Made by a program: the position numbers and the translations under genes
Shown: positions 25,480-34,700 of the stretch, piece after piece
How positions within the stretch are numbered: position 1 is the first letter of the stretch
How the letters are laid out: every line of letters starts with the position of its first letter
Notes under the pieces: model-generated
Told to the model about the DNA's origin: nothing
Database searches by the model: none
The model's input: only the letters and a program-made list of their open reading frames with translations
Assembly (NCBI RefSeq): GCF_000383595.1
Contig: NZ_KB911581.1
Span: 7,089,519 to 7,153,518 of the forward strand
Direction of reading: 5' to 3'
DNA length: 64,000 bases
Source of the DNA: Streptomyces bottropensis ATCC 25435
Lineage (GTDB): Bacteria > Actinomycetota > Actinomycetes > Streptomycetales > Streptomycetaceae

Positions 25480-25971
25480 ATGCCAGGCCACGTGACCCGG
25501 ATCGGTATCACCGGACACCGCGAGATCCCGGACGCCGCCCTCCCCGCCGTCCGCGCGGGCCTGCGGGCGGAGTTGGGGGGCCGCCCCGCCACCACCCGGG
25601 CCCTCAGCAGCCTCGCCGCCGGCGCCGACCAGCTCTTCGCGGAGATCGCCCTGGAGAGCGGCCTGCAGCTGACCGCCGTGATCCCCGGTATGGACTACGA
25701 GGCCCACCTCGGCGACGACGAGGTCAGGGCCGCCTACCGCCGGCTCCTGAAGTGCTGCGGCGAACGCGTCGAACTGCCGCGCGAACGCACCCACGAGGAG
25801 GCGTACCACGCGGCCGGCCGCTACATCGTCGACCACGCCGACCGCCTGATCGCCGTCTGGGACGGCGACCCGCCCCGTGGCCTCGGCGGGACGGCCGACA
25901 TCGTCGACTACGCCCGCCTCACGTGCGTCCCGGTGACGGTGCTGTGGAGCCCGGGCGTACGCCGCGCCTGA
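25480..25971 (+). CDS. SLOG-type Rossmann-fold nucleotide-sensor candidate
   Basis: A 163-residue single-domain protein. It opens with a beta strand and glycine loop (TRIGITGHREIP, residues 5-16), then S-S-L-A-A-G-A-D, a Y-x-x-H segment, and ends with H-A-D-R-L-I-A-V-W-D-G followed by G-L-G-G-T-A-D-I-V. This is the LOG/DprA-like layout called SLOG, whose members bind or cleave nucleotides and are often next to SLATT membrane proteins in conflict systems. GGAGGTGA lies eight bases before the ATG at 25480. The next gene, convergent on the other strand, is exactly such a SLATT protein. Function is inferred from fold and context. Confidence 0.7.
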   Translation: MPGHVTRIGITGHREIPDAALPAVRAGLRAELGGRPATTRALSSLAAGADQLFAEIALESGLQLTAVIPGMDYEAHLGDDEVRAAYRRLLKCCGERVELPRERTHEEAYHAAGRYIVDHADRLIAVWDGDPPRGLGGTADIVDYARLTCVPVTVLWSPGVRRA

Positions 25972-26023
25972 CGTCCCGTCTCCCCTCCCGCCTCCCGTCC
26001 CGTTCGCCGCCTCGCCGTGGCGG

Positions 26024-26938
26024 TCAGGACCCGAACCGCACCAGCCAGTCCGTGTGCTGGGGCGAGACGACCCGCTCCGCCTCCGCGACCGCGTCGGCCC
26101 AGCCGTCCTCACCGACCGTGGTGCTCATGGCGACGCGCAGGGTGTCCAGGTCCTGTTCGACGAGCTTGTGCGCGTACGTCAGCGGCCGGTGCCGCCGGAC
26201 CTCCTGCCAGGCGACGCCCGCGGCGGCCGCGGCGCTCAGCACCCCGGTGGGGTCCCAGCGGCCGTCGATCGTCCCCAGGGCCCGCAACACGGCGGTGACC
26301 AGCGCCAGCAGCGTCAGAAAGGTCGTCATGCCCGACCATCGCACGGACGAGCGATGCGCCTCCCCGGCGCTGTTGCCGTACCAGGAGAGCTGTTCCAGGA
26401 CGCGGTCGCGGAGATAGATGTCGCGCCGCGCCGCGAACGGCTTGGCGCGGACCGCGCGCATCATGGGCGTGATCTGCCCGAGCCCGAGTTCGGTGACGGC
26501 CTCCCGGGGGTCGTCCCACCCGACCTTGCGCAGCTCGCTGAGCCGTTCCTCCAGCCGCTCCGCGAACAGCGCCTCGGGATTGACGAGCCGTGAGGGGAAC
26601 GGCCCGCCATGCACCATGAACTGCCAGGCCAGCGACTTGACCACCTCGGCCGCCGCCCGATGCGCCTGCCACTGCACCCGGGCACGACGACGGGACGCGT
26701 AGACCCCGATGCCCATCGTCAGGGCGTACAGCACGGCCGCCACGGCCGACGGCACCCGGCTGCCCATCCGCTCGGCCAGGGAAGCGGTCGCGGTGGCGAG
26801 CAGCAGCACGACCAGCTGCGTGCGGACGACCTTGAAGGATTCCCCCTGATGGGCCACCGCCTTCTCGTCGCACACATGGAACAACGGGGACAGGTCTCGA
26901 TCACTCACCGTGGTGCTGGGGCCGGGCGTCGCAGCCAT
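26024..26938 (-). CDS. DUF4231/SLATT-domain membrane protein, two SLATT modules
   Basis: A 304-residue protein with two pairs of hydrophobic helices: ~43-58 and ~64-82, then ~207-224 and ~232-247. Each pair is followed by a long amphipathic, probably coiled, helix. This tandem arrangement matches DUF4231 proteins, described as SMODS/SLOG-associating two-TM (SLATT) effectors thought to form pores when a nucleotide sensor is triggered. A start at 26938 is used because GAGG lies six bases upstream; an in-frame GTG at 26944 is possible. Its 3' end is 52 bases from the convergent SLOG gene, and its 5' end faces the fxs operon across 228 bases. Confidence 0.8.
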   Translation of the reverse strand: MAATPGPSTTVSDRDLSPLFHVCDEKAVAHQGESFKVVRTQLVVLLLATATASLAERMGSRVPSAVAAVLYALTMGIGVYASRRRARVQWQAHRAAAEVVKSLAWQFMVHGGPFPSRLVNPEALFAERLEERLSELRKVGWDDPREAVTELGLGQITPMMRAVRAKPFAARRDIYLRDRVLEQLSWYGNSAGEAHRSSVRWSGMTTFLTLLALVTAVLRALGTIDGRWDPTGVLSAAAAAGVAWQEVRRHRPLTYAHKLVEQDLDTLRVAMSTTVGEDGWADAVAEAERVVSPQHTDWLVRFGS

Positions 26939-27123
26939 GCACACCTCGTACGGATGCCGAAGTCGACGGAACGGTCATGCTCTCGTCAATCTTGAATTCG
27001 CGCCAGGCCGCCTCCCGCTCATATCGCGCAGCGAACACCTGTCGGCGCATGATAGAAACGCGCACGTCTGTAGTCTGTCGTCCCCCCTCATGTCCGAGCC
27101 TCGACCAAAAGGATCTCGTCAGC

Positions 27124-27151
27124 AAGGGACCGATGACAGCGTCCCTTTTTT
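27124..27151 (+). promoter_or_regulatory. Terminator-like hairpin with T-run before fxsA (attenuator candidate)
   Basis: AAGGGAC (27124-27130) pairs with GTCCCTT (27141-27147) around a 10-base loop, followed immediately by four more T residues. The structure ends 15 bases before the ATG of the peptide gene. No plus-strand gene lies between here and the divergent SLATT gene, so it can only affect transcripts that start in the 27000-27120 region and enter the fxs operon. The gap 26939-27123 is noticeably less GC rich than its surroundings. Confidence 0.55.
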
Positions 27152-27166
27152 CGAACTGGAGCGACG

Positions 27167-27346
27167 ATGAACCTTTCCCTCACGAAGACGGCACGTGGAT
27201 CGGACACCACCCGGTCGGCCCACAGGAGGCTCACCCCGCTCGCGACGGTCGCCGCACACGAGCCCCGTACCCAGCGTTCCACCGGACGGGTGACGGACGC
27301 GCGCGACCTGGACCTCGCCAGGCAGGGCTTCACCTCCAGCATCTGA
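27167..27346 (+). CDS. fxsA: FxSxx-COOH precursor peptide
   Basis: A 59-residue basic peptide starting MNLSLTKTARGSD and ending D-L-A-R-Q-G-F-T-S-S-I. The last five residues are F-T-S-S-I, exactly the F-x-S-x-x C terminus that defines the FxSxx-COOH family of presumed radical-SAM-modified peptides. GGAG is six bases before the ATG. The gene is immediately followed by the FxsB-type radical SAM gene, its expected modifying enzyme. The mature product and the modification are not known from the sequence. The terminal F-T-S-S-I is the likely modified part. Confidence 0.9.
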   Translation: MNLSLTKTARGSDTTRSAHRRLTPLATVAAHEPRTQRSTGRVTDARDLDLARQGFTSSI

Positions 27347-27358
27347 CACGGGCCGGCC

Positions 27359-27398
27359 GGGGCCTCAACCTCCTTGTTGATCAAGGAAGTTGGGCCCC
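27359..27398 (+). promoter_or_regulatory. fxsA-fxsB intergenic hairpin
   Basis: GGGGCC-CAAC-TCCTTG on the left pairs with CAAGGA-GTTG-GGCCCC on the right: 16 base pairs with one mismatch and one bulge, 5-base loop. The right arm contains AAGGAAG, the only purine-rich ribosome-binding candidate before fxsB. The hairpin could terminate part of the transcripts, set the peptide-to-enzyme ratio, or hide the fxsB entry site. Confidence 0.55.
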
Positions 27399-27404
27399 GT
27401 CGTC

Positions 27405-29603
27405 ATGTCTTCCCCGGATGGCGCGAGGGCTTACACTGCCGAAGTGAGGGACCCCGCGATCCAGCAACTGGTACTCAAGATCCACAGTCGGTGCGACCTG
27501 GCGTGCGACCACTGTTACGTGTATGAGGCCTCCGACCAGTCATGGCGTTCGCGGCCGACCGTCATCTCCGAGGAAACCGTCGTCCAAGTGGCCCGACGCC
27601 TCACCGAGTACGTGCTGGCGAGAAATCTGGATTCCGTCACCGTCATTCTGCACGGCGGTGAACCGCTCCTTGCCGGACCGGCTCGGCTCCGGCGAATCTG
27701 CGCGGAACTCACCCGCGCCCTCGCCCCGGTCACCGCCCTCGATCTGCGTATTCACACCAACGCCGTACGGTTGAACAGAGATCATTTGCAGATCTTCGAC
27801 GAATTCCGGGTAAAGGTGGGGGTCTCGCTCGACGGCGACCGTGTCGCCAACGACCGCCACCGGCTCGACCGTCGGGGCCGCAGCAGCTACGACCGGGTCC
27901 TGCGGGCGATCGAACTCCTCCGCCTCCCCGAACACCGGCATCTGTACCAGGGCCTTCTGTGCACGGTGGACGTGGCCAACGACCCGGTCGCCGTGCACGA
28001 CGCGCTGACCTCGCTCGATCCGCCCCGGATCGACTACCTGCTCCCCCACTCCACCTGGGACTTCCCGCCCCTCGGTCAGCAAGCCGGCGGACCGCCGACG
28101 CCCTACGCCGACTGGCTCCTGAGGGTCTTCGACCGGTGGGAGGAACAGGGGCGCCCCATGCCGGTGCGCACCTTCGAGTCGGTGCTCAGCACGCTGCGCG
28201 GCGGCCCCAGTCTCACCGAGGCACTGGGGCTCGCGCCGTCCGACCTGGCCGTGATCGAGACCGACGGCACCTTCGAGCAGGCGGACTCGCTCAAGACGGC
28301 GTACGAGGGTGCCCCGGCGACCGGCTACGACGTCTTCCGGCACGGTTTCGCGGAGTTCGCCGAGCATCCCGGTGTCCGGGCCCGCCAGCTGGGCATCGCC
28401 GGCATCAGCGACACCTGCCGCCGCTGCCCGGTCGTGGAGTCCTGCGGCGGCGGCCTCTACGCTCATCGCCACAGCGCGGAGAAGGGCTTCGACAACCCTT
28501 CGGTGTTCTGCGCCGACCTGCGGGGCCTGGTGGAGGGCATCGCGGAGCGGATCACCGACCACGCGCTCCACCCGGCGGTCACCGACGCCGAGGAACTGCG
28601 GCTGGCGCAACTGCGGTTGGACCGGGACCTGCTGGCCCGGGTCAACGCGCGGCTGGCGGGCGACCCCGACTGGGACGCGGCCTGGCGGGTGCTGGTCCGG
28701 CTGGACGCCGACGGCGCCACCGCCGCGCACCTCAACACCGTCCTCGCCCACCCGTATCTGCGGACCGTGCTGCGCCGCTCGCTGGACGGCCCCGCGGACC
28801 TCCCCCGACTGCTGGCGGCCGTCACGGCGGGCGCCGTGTCGGCGGGCGCGGAGGCCGCCCTCGCCTGGCGGCAGCCCGGCCCGGACCTCCACCTGCCCAC
28901 CCTCGGCACCGTGCGGCTGTCGGGCCCCGGACGGGTCGAGTGCGTGAGCACGGCGAACGGTCTCCAGGTGCACGGCACGGGGGACGACGGCAAGGAACTC
29001 ACCGCCGAGTGGCGGCCGTCGGAGACGGTGGAACTCCTCGACGGACCGGCGCTGCTCCTCGACGACGCCGATCCCTCCCGCGACCGCTTCGAGGCGCCGG
29101 TCACGGACCCCCTGGCTCCGAGCGACCTGGCCCTCTTCGTGAAGCGGCTGCAGGCGGCCCACGAGGCGCTGGACTCGCGGGAGCCCGGCTGGCGCAAGGC
29201 CGCCGACGCACTCGTCGTGACCACGATCACCCCGCTCGCCCCGGGCTGCGGACTACGGCTCGGCGCCCACGCGTTCGGCGCGCTCGGTGTGGCCGTCGAC
29301 TTCGAGCCGGACGCGTTCGTGCGGGAACTGCCGCTGCTGGGGCGCAGATCCAGGCTCGCGGCCCTGCGGGAGGTCACGGATCTGTGCGTGCCGGGCAGTG
29401 ACGCCGGGCGGTTGCTCGACGAGGCGAGCGAGTGCGTGGCAGGGCTCGCCGCGGCCCCGCGCGACACCGCCGCGTCGCTGCGCCGACAGGCGGAGGACGC
29501 CCTGGACAGGCTCGTCTCCACCTCCTCGGGCCGTCACCTCACGTCGAGCGGGCTGCACCTGGTCGACGAGCTGCGAGCGGAACTGGCGGTGGCGCATGGC
29601 TGA
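27405..29603 (+). CDS. fxsB: FxsB-type radical SAM/SPASM enzyme with inactivated hydroxylase extension (FxsBH)
   Basis: A 732-residue enzyme. The radical SAM cluster is C30-x3-C34-x2-C37 (SRCDLACDHCYVYE), followed by H-G-G-E-P-L. A SPASM-type Cys-rich segment (C-R-R-C-P-V-V-E-S-C, then S-V-F-C-A) lies around residues 335-370. Residues ~400-732 resemble the HExxH peptide beta-hydroxylase domain, but the expected H-E-x-x-H reads R-E-L-P-L near residue 637, so that part is probably inactive. It should modify the Phe/Ser end of the peptide encoded just upstream. The ATG at 27405 is used; an in-frame TTG at 27390 is an alternative and neither has a well-placed ribosome-binding site. The last eight bases overlap the next gene. 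Confidence 0.9.
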   Translation: MSSPDGARAYTAEVRDPAIQQLVLKIHSRCDLACDHCYVYEASDQSWRSRPTVISEETVVQVARRLTEYVLARNLDSVTVILHGGEPLLAGPARLRRICAELTRALAPVTALDLRIHTNAVRLNRDHLQIFDEFRVKVGVSLDGDRVANDRHRLDRRGRSSYDRVLRAIELLRLPEHRHLYQGLLCTVDVANDPVAVHDALTSLDPPRIDYLLPHSTWDFPPLGQQAGGPPTPYADWLLRVFDRWEEQGRPMPVRTFESVLSTLRGGPSLTEALGLAPSDLAVIETDGTFEQADSLKTAYEGAPATGYDVFRHGFAEFAEHPGVRARQLGIAGISDTCRRCPVVESCGGGLYAHRHSAEKGFDNPSVFCADLRGLVEGIAERITDHALHPAVTDAEELRLAQLRLDRDLLARVNARLAGDPDWDAAWRVLVRLDADGATAAHLNTVLAHPYLRTVLRRSLDGPADLPRLLAAVTAGAVSAGAEAALAWRQPGPDLHLPTLGTVRLSGPGRVECVSTANGLQVHGTGDDGKELTAEWRPSETVELLDGPALLLDDADPSRDRFEAPVTDPLAPSDLALFVKRLQAAHEALDSREPGWRKAADALVVTTITPLAPGCGLRLGAHAFGALGVAVDFEPDAFVRELPLLGRRSRLAALREVTDLCVPGSDAGRLLDEASECVAGLAAAPRDTAASLRRQAEDALDRLVSTSSGRHLTSSGLHLVDELRAELAVAHG

Positions 29604-30369
29604 CGCGACTCGGCCGCGCGACGCGCTCGCCGGCATCGGTGTCCGGCCCGGTGGTGTCCTCATGGTCCACTCCTCGTTGCGCGGCACCGGATGGAGCCCC
29701 ACCGAGGTACGCAACGCCCTGCTGGACACGCTCGGCCGCGACGGGACACTCGTCGTCCCCGCCTTCACCCCGGAGAACTCCGACACCTCCCCCGCCCATC
29801 ACCGCCGTACCGAGGGGATGACCGAGCGGGAGAAGGCCGAGTTCCGCGCGTCGATGCCCCCGTTCGAACCGAACGCCACCCCCTGTCCCACCATGGGCGC
29901 GCTCGCCGAGTGTGTGCGGACCACTCCCGGGGCGGTGCGCAGCGCGCATCCACAGACCTCGTTCGCCGCGATCGGACGCCGGGCCGAGGAGCTTCTCGCC
30001 GGCCACGACCCGTACTGCCACCTCGGTGAGCGGTCCCCGTTGGCGGCGCTGTACGAGGCGGGCGCGCAGGTGCTGCTGCTGCGGGTCGGCTTCGAGGTGT
30101 GCACCGCCTTCCATCTCGCCGAGTACCGGATGACCCCGCCGCCGCCCACCCGGACGTATCGCTGTGTGGTGGAGGACAAGGGCAATTGGATCGAGTATCC
30201 GGATCTCTCTTTGTTCGACGGCGACTTCGCGGCGATCGGCGCTCGACTTCCGCATGCTTTGTTCACGGAAAGGGAGTTCGCGGGAAAACCGACGTTTCTG
30301 TTCGAGATACGCGATGCTGTCGACACGGCACGGCATCTGATGTCCGGATATCGCTCTGAAATGACGTGA
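29596..30369 (+). CDS. AAC(3)-family N-acetyltransferase
   Basis: A 257-residue enzyme of the aminoglycoside 3-N-acetyltransferase fold. Signatures are V-L-M-V-H-S-S-L near residue 20, the catalytic-site stretch R-S-A-H-P-Q-T-S-F-A-A-I-G near 116 and L-L-R-V-G-F-E-V-C-T-A-F-H-L-A-E near 160. The family transfers acetyl from acetyl-CoA to amines. It overlaps fxsB by eight bases and is followed by fxsC, so here it more likely acts on the FxSxx peptide or a small ligand than on antibiotics; that is inference from the operon. Confidence 0.85.
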   Translation: MADATRPRDALAGIGVRPGGVLMVHSSLRGTGWSPTEVRNALLDTLGRDGTLVVPAFTPENSDTSPAHHRRTEGMTEREKAEFRASMPPFEPNATPCPTMGALAECVRTTPGAVRSAHPQTSFAAIGRRAEELLAGHDPYCHLGERSPLAALYEAGAQVLLLRVGFEVCTAFHLAEYRMTPPPPTRTYRCVVEDKGNWIEYPDLSLFDGDFAAIGARLPHALFTEREFAGKPTFLFEIRDAVDTARHLMSGYRSEMT

Positions 30370-30377
30370 AACGAGCC

Positions 30378-30404
30378 ATGTGCCCAGGGGTTGATCGGGC
30401 ACAT
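30378..30404 (+). promoter_or_regulatory. Inverted repeat between the acetyltransferase gene and fxsC
   Basis: ATGTGCCC (30378-30385) and GGGCACAT (30397-30404) form a perfect 8-bp dyad with an 11-base centre, nine bases after the AAC(3) stop and 60 bases before the fxsC start. It could be an operator or an RNA hairpin. Confidence 0.45.
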
Positions 30405-30464
30405 TGTTGGTTCCGGCTGGAGGGCGCCTGGGCGGGGGCACGAGGCATCGAAAGGCGGGGGCGT

Positions 30465-31784
30465 GTGGACACATCTGCGCGGGGGCGGGCTCCGGACAAT
30501 CGGCCGTACTTCTTTCTCAGTTACGCGCACACACCGCCTTCGGGACCCGACAGCGGCGATCCCGACCACTGGGTGCACCTGCTCTACAAGGATCTGTGCG
30601 CGGACGTCCTGGCCCTCACCGCTCATCCGCGGGGGACGCCCGCGGGATTCCTGGACCGGGAGATGCGGTCCGGGGAGGGCTGGCCCGACCGGCTCAGTGA
30701 GAACCTCGCGCACTGCCGGGTGTTCGTCCCGCTGTACTCGCCCCGCTATTTCTCCAGCGACAACTGCGGACGTGAGTGGTTCGCCTTCGACGAGCGCATA
30801 CGCGAGGCCCGCAACGCGGGCCTCGGTGACATCCCGGCCATCGTCCCGGCCCTGTGGACGAGCATGGATCTGGAGAACCTCCCCGAGTCCGTACGACAGA
30901 TCCAGGTCGAGCGCTCCCAGTACGGGGAGCGCTACGCGTCGTACGGGATCTACGGGCTGATCAAACTCAAACGGCTGCGGGACGAGTACGAGGAGATCGT
31001 GTTCGGTCTCGCCCAGCGGATCGTGCAGGTCGCCGAGAACACCCCGCTGCCGTCGAGCCGGCCCCGGCCCTACGAGTCCACGCACAGCGCGTTCCGGCCG
31101 CACGGCGAGGGGCCACGCCGTATCCACCTCACCGTGGCCGCGCCCAGCCGGAGTTCGGTCCCGGAAGGCCGCGACGCCGTCCCCTACGGCGAGGACGCCA
31201 CGGAGTGGAACCCGTACCACAGCGAGTCCAGGCGACCGCTGTCCGCACTGGCCGAGGAACTGATCCGGTCGCTGGACTACCGGATCACCGTGTCGGACTT
31301 CGATCTCCCGGATCCCGGCACCGACGGTCTCACCCCGGCCGACACCGAGGCCGACGGCACCGGGCAGCCGCTCGAACCCCATCCGGGCATCCTGCTGCTC
31401 GACCGCTGGGCGCTGCTCGACCGGGACCGGCGCCACCGGCTCAAGTCGTTCGACTCGGCCGCTCACCCGTGGGTCGGTGTGATCGTCCCCTGGAACCGCC
31501 TCGACCTCCAGTGCCGCGGTGAACAGGGCGAGCGGCTGAAGGAGCAGCTGGAGGACACCCTGCCGGTGATCCTGGAGCGGGGGCGCCGCGCCAAGTGCTG
31601 GGCGGCGGTCAACGGCGTACCGACGCTGAAGCAGTTCACCGAGATCCTGCCGGTGGTCGTGGCCCAGGCGACCCGGCAGTTCCTCAGACACGCCAAGGCC
31701 CACCCGCCCCCCGGCCCGGTCACCCCGAGGCCCCGGCTGAGTCTCGCCGATCCGACCTACCCCGATGCGGATTCCGACGACTGA
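30465..31784 (+). CDS. fxsC: TIR-like FxsC protein of the FxSxx-COOH system
   Basis: A 439-residue protein. Residues ~14-190 form a TIR-like domain: RPYFFLSYAHTPP, W-V-H-L-L-Y-K-D-L, and C-R-V-F-V-P-L-Y-S-P-R-Y-F. A second alpha/beta segment (~300-410) holds G-I-L-L-L-D-R-W-A and W-V-G-V-I-V-P-W-N-R. This architecture is that of FxsC, a standard component of FxSxx-COOH loci, and TIR domains in bacteria are NAD-cleaving or signalling modules. GTG at 30465 follows AAGGCGGGGG; an in-frame GTG at 30366 overlaps the previous stop (GTGA) but would add a Cys/Trp-rich leader unlike the family. The next gene starts nine bases after its stop with GAGGAG. Confidence 0.85.
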   Translation: MDTSARGRAPDNRPYFFLSYAHTPPSGPDSGDPDHWVHLLYKDLCADVLALTAHPRGTPAGFLDREMRSGEGWPDRLSENLAHCRVFVPLYSPRYFSSDNCGREWFAFDERIREARNAGLGDIPAIVPALWTSMDLENLPESVRQIQVERSQYGERYASYGIYGLIKLKRLRDEYEEIVFGLAQRIVQVAENTPLPSSRPRPYESTHSAFRPHGEGPRRIHLTVAAPSRSSVPEGRDAVPYGEDATEWNPYHSESRRPLSALAEELIRSLDYRITVSDFDLPDPGTDGLTPADTEADGTGQPLEPHPGILLLDRWALLDRDRRHRLKSFDSAAHPWVGVIVPWNRLDLQCRGEQGERLKEQLEDTLPVILERGRRAKCWAAVNGVPTLKQFTEILPVVVAQATRQFLRHAKAHPPPGPVTPRPRLSLADPTYPDADSDD

Positions 31785-31792
31785 GGAGAAGC

Positions 31793-34700
31793 ATGACGGC
31801 CCGTAAGGACGGACGCATCATCACCTTCTACTCGTACAAGGGCGGTACGGGCCGCACGATGGCCCTCGCCAACGCGGCCTGGATCCTGGCCGCCAACGGC
31901 AAGCGGGTCCTGGCCGTCGACTGGGACCTGGAGGCACCGGGCCTGGACCGCTTCTTCCAGCCGTTCCTCGATCCGAGCGTCCTCGCGTCCACCACCGGCG
32001 TGCTGGACATGATCACCGAGTACTGCTGGGCCGCGACCACCGGAGGCCCGCGCAGCGGACCCTGGCACCGGGACTACGCCCGGGTCGAGCAGCACGCCGT
32101 GTCCCTCGGCCCCGAGCGGCTCGGGCTGTCCTTCCCCGAGGGCGGCTCGCTCGACTTCCTGTCGGCCGGCCGGCGGAACCGGGAGTACTCGGCGACCGTG
32201 TCGTCGTTCGAATGGGACAACTTCTACGAGCGGCTGGGAGGCGGCCAGTTCCTGGACGCCCTGCGCGAGGACATGAAGGGGTCCTACGACTACGTCCTCA
32301 TCGACAGCCGCACCGGCCTGTCGGACAGCGCGGACATCTGCACCATCCAGATGCCCGACGTGCTCGTCGACTGCTTCACGCTCAGCGGTCAGTCCCTGGA
32401 CGGGGCCGCCGCGGTGGCCCGCAGCGTCGAGGGCGGCCAGCACAAACGGCGGATCAGGGTGCTGCCGGTGCTGATGCGCATCGACGAGGGCGAGAAGCGG
32501 AAGGTCGACGCGGGCCGGGCCCTGGCACGGCTGCGGTTCGAGGGGCTGCCCAGGGGCCTGGACGGCGAGGAGCTCGGCGCCGAGCAACAGGACGCCTACT
32601 GGGGCGCGATGGAGATTCCGTACGTCCCGTTCTACGCGTACGAGGAGACGCTCGCCACCGTCGGCGACAAGAGCAACATCGCCAACTCCCTGCTGTCCGC
32701 CTTCGAACGGCTGACGAAGGTGATCTCCGACGGCGAGGTCACCGCGCTCCCACCGATCCCCGAACCGGTGCGCCAGCGCTGCCTGGAGGCGTTCACCCGG
32801 CGGCAGCCGATGACGGACATCCTCATCGTGTACGCGGCGGAGAACCGGATGTGGGCGGACTGGGTGGAGGCCGTCCTCAGACAGGCCGGGTGCAACGTCA
32901 CCCTGCACGACGTCTCCACCGGCCCCCCGGAGCGCCTGGACACCGCCACGCGCGCCCTGCTGCTGGTGTCCCACGCCTTCCAGAAGTCCCGGCACGCCCA
33001 GTCGGTCTGGCGCTCGCTGGCCGACACCGCCCTGGCGATGCCACGCGCCGCCACGGTGCCGCTGCGCGTGGACGAGGTCCGTTTCCCCGACGCGTACGTC
33101 GACCACGAGCCGGTCGACCTCTACCGGTTCGACGCCGGCCAGTGCGTCTCCGCCCTGCTCGGTGCCCTGAAGCTGCCCGAGCGGCCCGACGACCTCGTGG
33201 TCGTGGAACCCCGCTTCCCGGGCAGCGCGCCGACCGTGTGGAACGCGCCGCAGCGCAACACCACGTTCACCGGCCGCAGCCGCATCCTGGACGAGCTGCG
33301 TGAACAGCTGCGGGGCGGGGTGTCGGCCGTGGGGAGCCAGCCCAAGACCCTGTTCGGTCTCGGTGGCGTCGGCAAGACCCAGGTCGCGCTGGAGTACGTG
33401 CACCGGTTCATGGCCGACTACGACCTGGTGTGGTGGATCTCCGCCGAGCACGGCGACGGCGTCACCTCCGCCCTCGCCGAACTCGGCGCGCGCATCCACG
33501 CGCCCGGCGGCGACGACATGACACTGGTCAGCCAGGAGACCGTACGGATGCTCGCCGAGGGGGTGCCGACCAAGCGCTGGATCCTGGTCTTCGACAACGC
33601 CGACAACCCCGAGGAGCTGACCAGGTTCTTTCCGCAGGGTGGCGGCGGTCACATCCTCGTCACCTCCCGCAACCAGACCTGGGAGCAACGGGGCACCTCG
33701 CTGCCCGTCGACGTCTTCCCCCGGCACGAGAGCGTCGAGCACCTGTCGCGGCGCGCCCCCGGACTGAGCGCCGACGAGGCGGACCGGGTGGCGGAGGCGG
33801 TCGGCGACCTGCCGCTGGCGGTGGAGCAGGCGGCCGCCTGGCTCGCCGAGACGGCCACTCCCATCGAGGAGTACCTGCGCCAGCTGAACGAGCAGACCAC
33901 CGGTGTTCTGGACCTCAACCAGCCCGCCGACTACCCACAGACGGTGGCGGCGACCTGGAACATCTCCATCACCCGGCTGCGGGATCGCTCGCCCGCCTCG
34001 GTGCGGCTGCTGCAGCTGTGTGCCTTCATGGCCCCCGAGCCGATCTCCTCGCACCTGCTGTACAGCCGGGAGATGCTCGACGAGCTGAAGAAGGTCGACC
34101 CGAGTCTGCAGGAGAGCCTGATGCTGGGCCGGGTCATCCGGGAGATCGGCCGCTTCGCCCTCGCCAAGGTCGACCAGGCCAGCACCAGCATCCAGGTCCA
34201 CCGTCTGGTGCAGGCCGTGATCCGCTCCCGGCTCACCGAGGAGGAGCAGCGGCAGGCCCGGCACGTGGTCCACACGATGCTCGTCGGTGCCCGTCCGCCC
34301 GGGGACGAACCCATCGACGATGCCGAGACCTGGCCCCGCTTCGCCATCATCTGGCCGCATCTGAACGCCTCCGAGCTGCGCGACTGCCACGAGGTCGAAC
34401 CCCGTCGGCTGCTCATCGACCGGGTCCGCTACCTGTGGAAGCGCGGCGACTTCCCCGGTGCGCGCAGACTCGCCGAGGACCTGCTGGCGTACTGGAAGGA
34501 GACGCTCGGCGAGGACGACATGCAGTACATGTACCTGCACGGCCAGCTCGCCAACGTGCTGCGCACACAGGGGCGTTTCGTGGAGGCACGCGACATCGAC
34601 GAGGAGGTGCGCGAGCGGCAGCTGAGGGTGCTGGGCCCCACCCATCCCCACACCTACGTCACCACCTCCAGCCTCGCCAGTGACCTCGCCGCCCTCGGCG

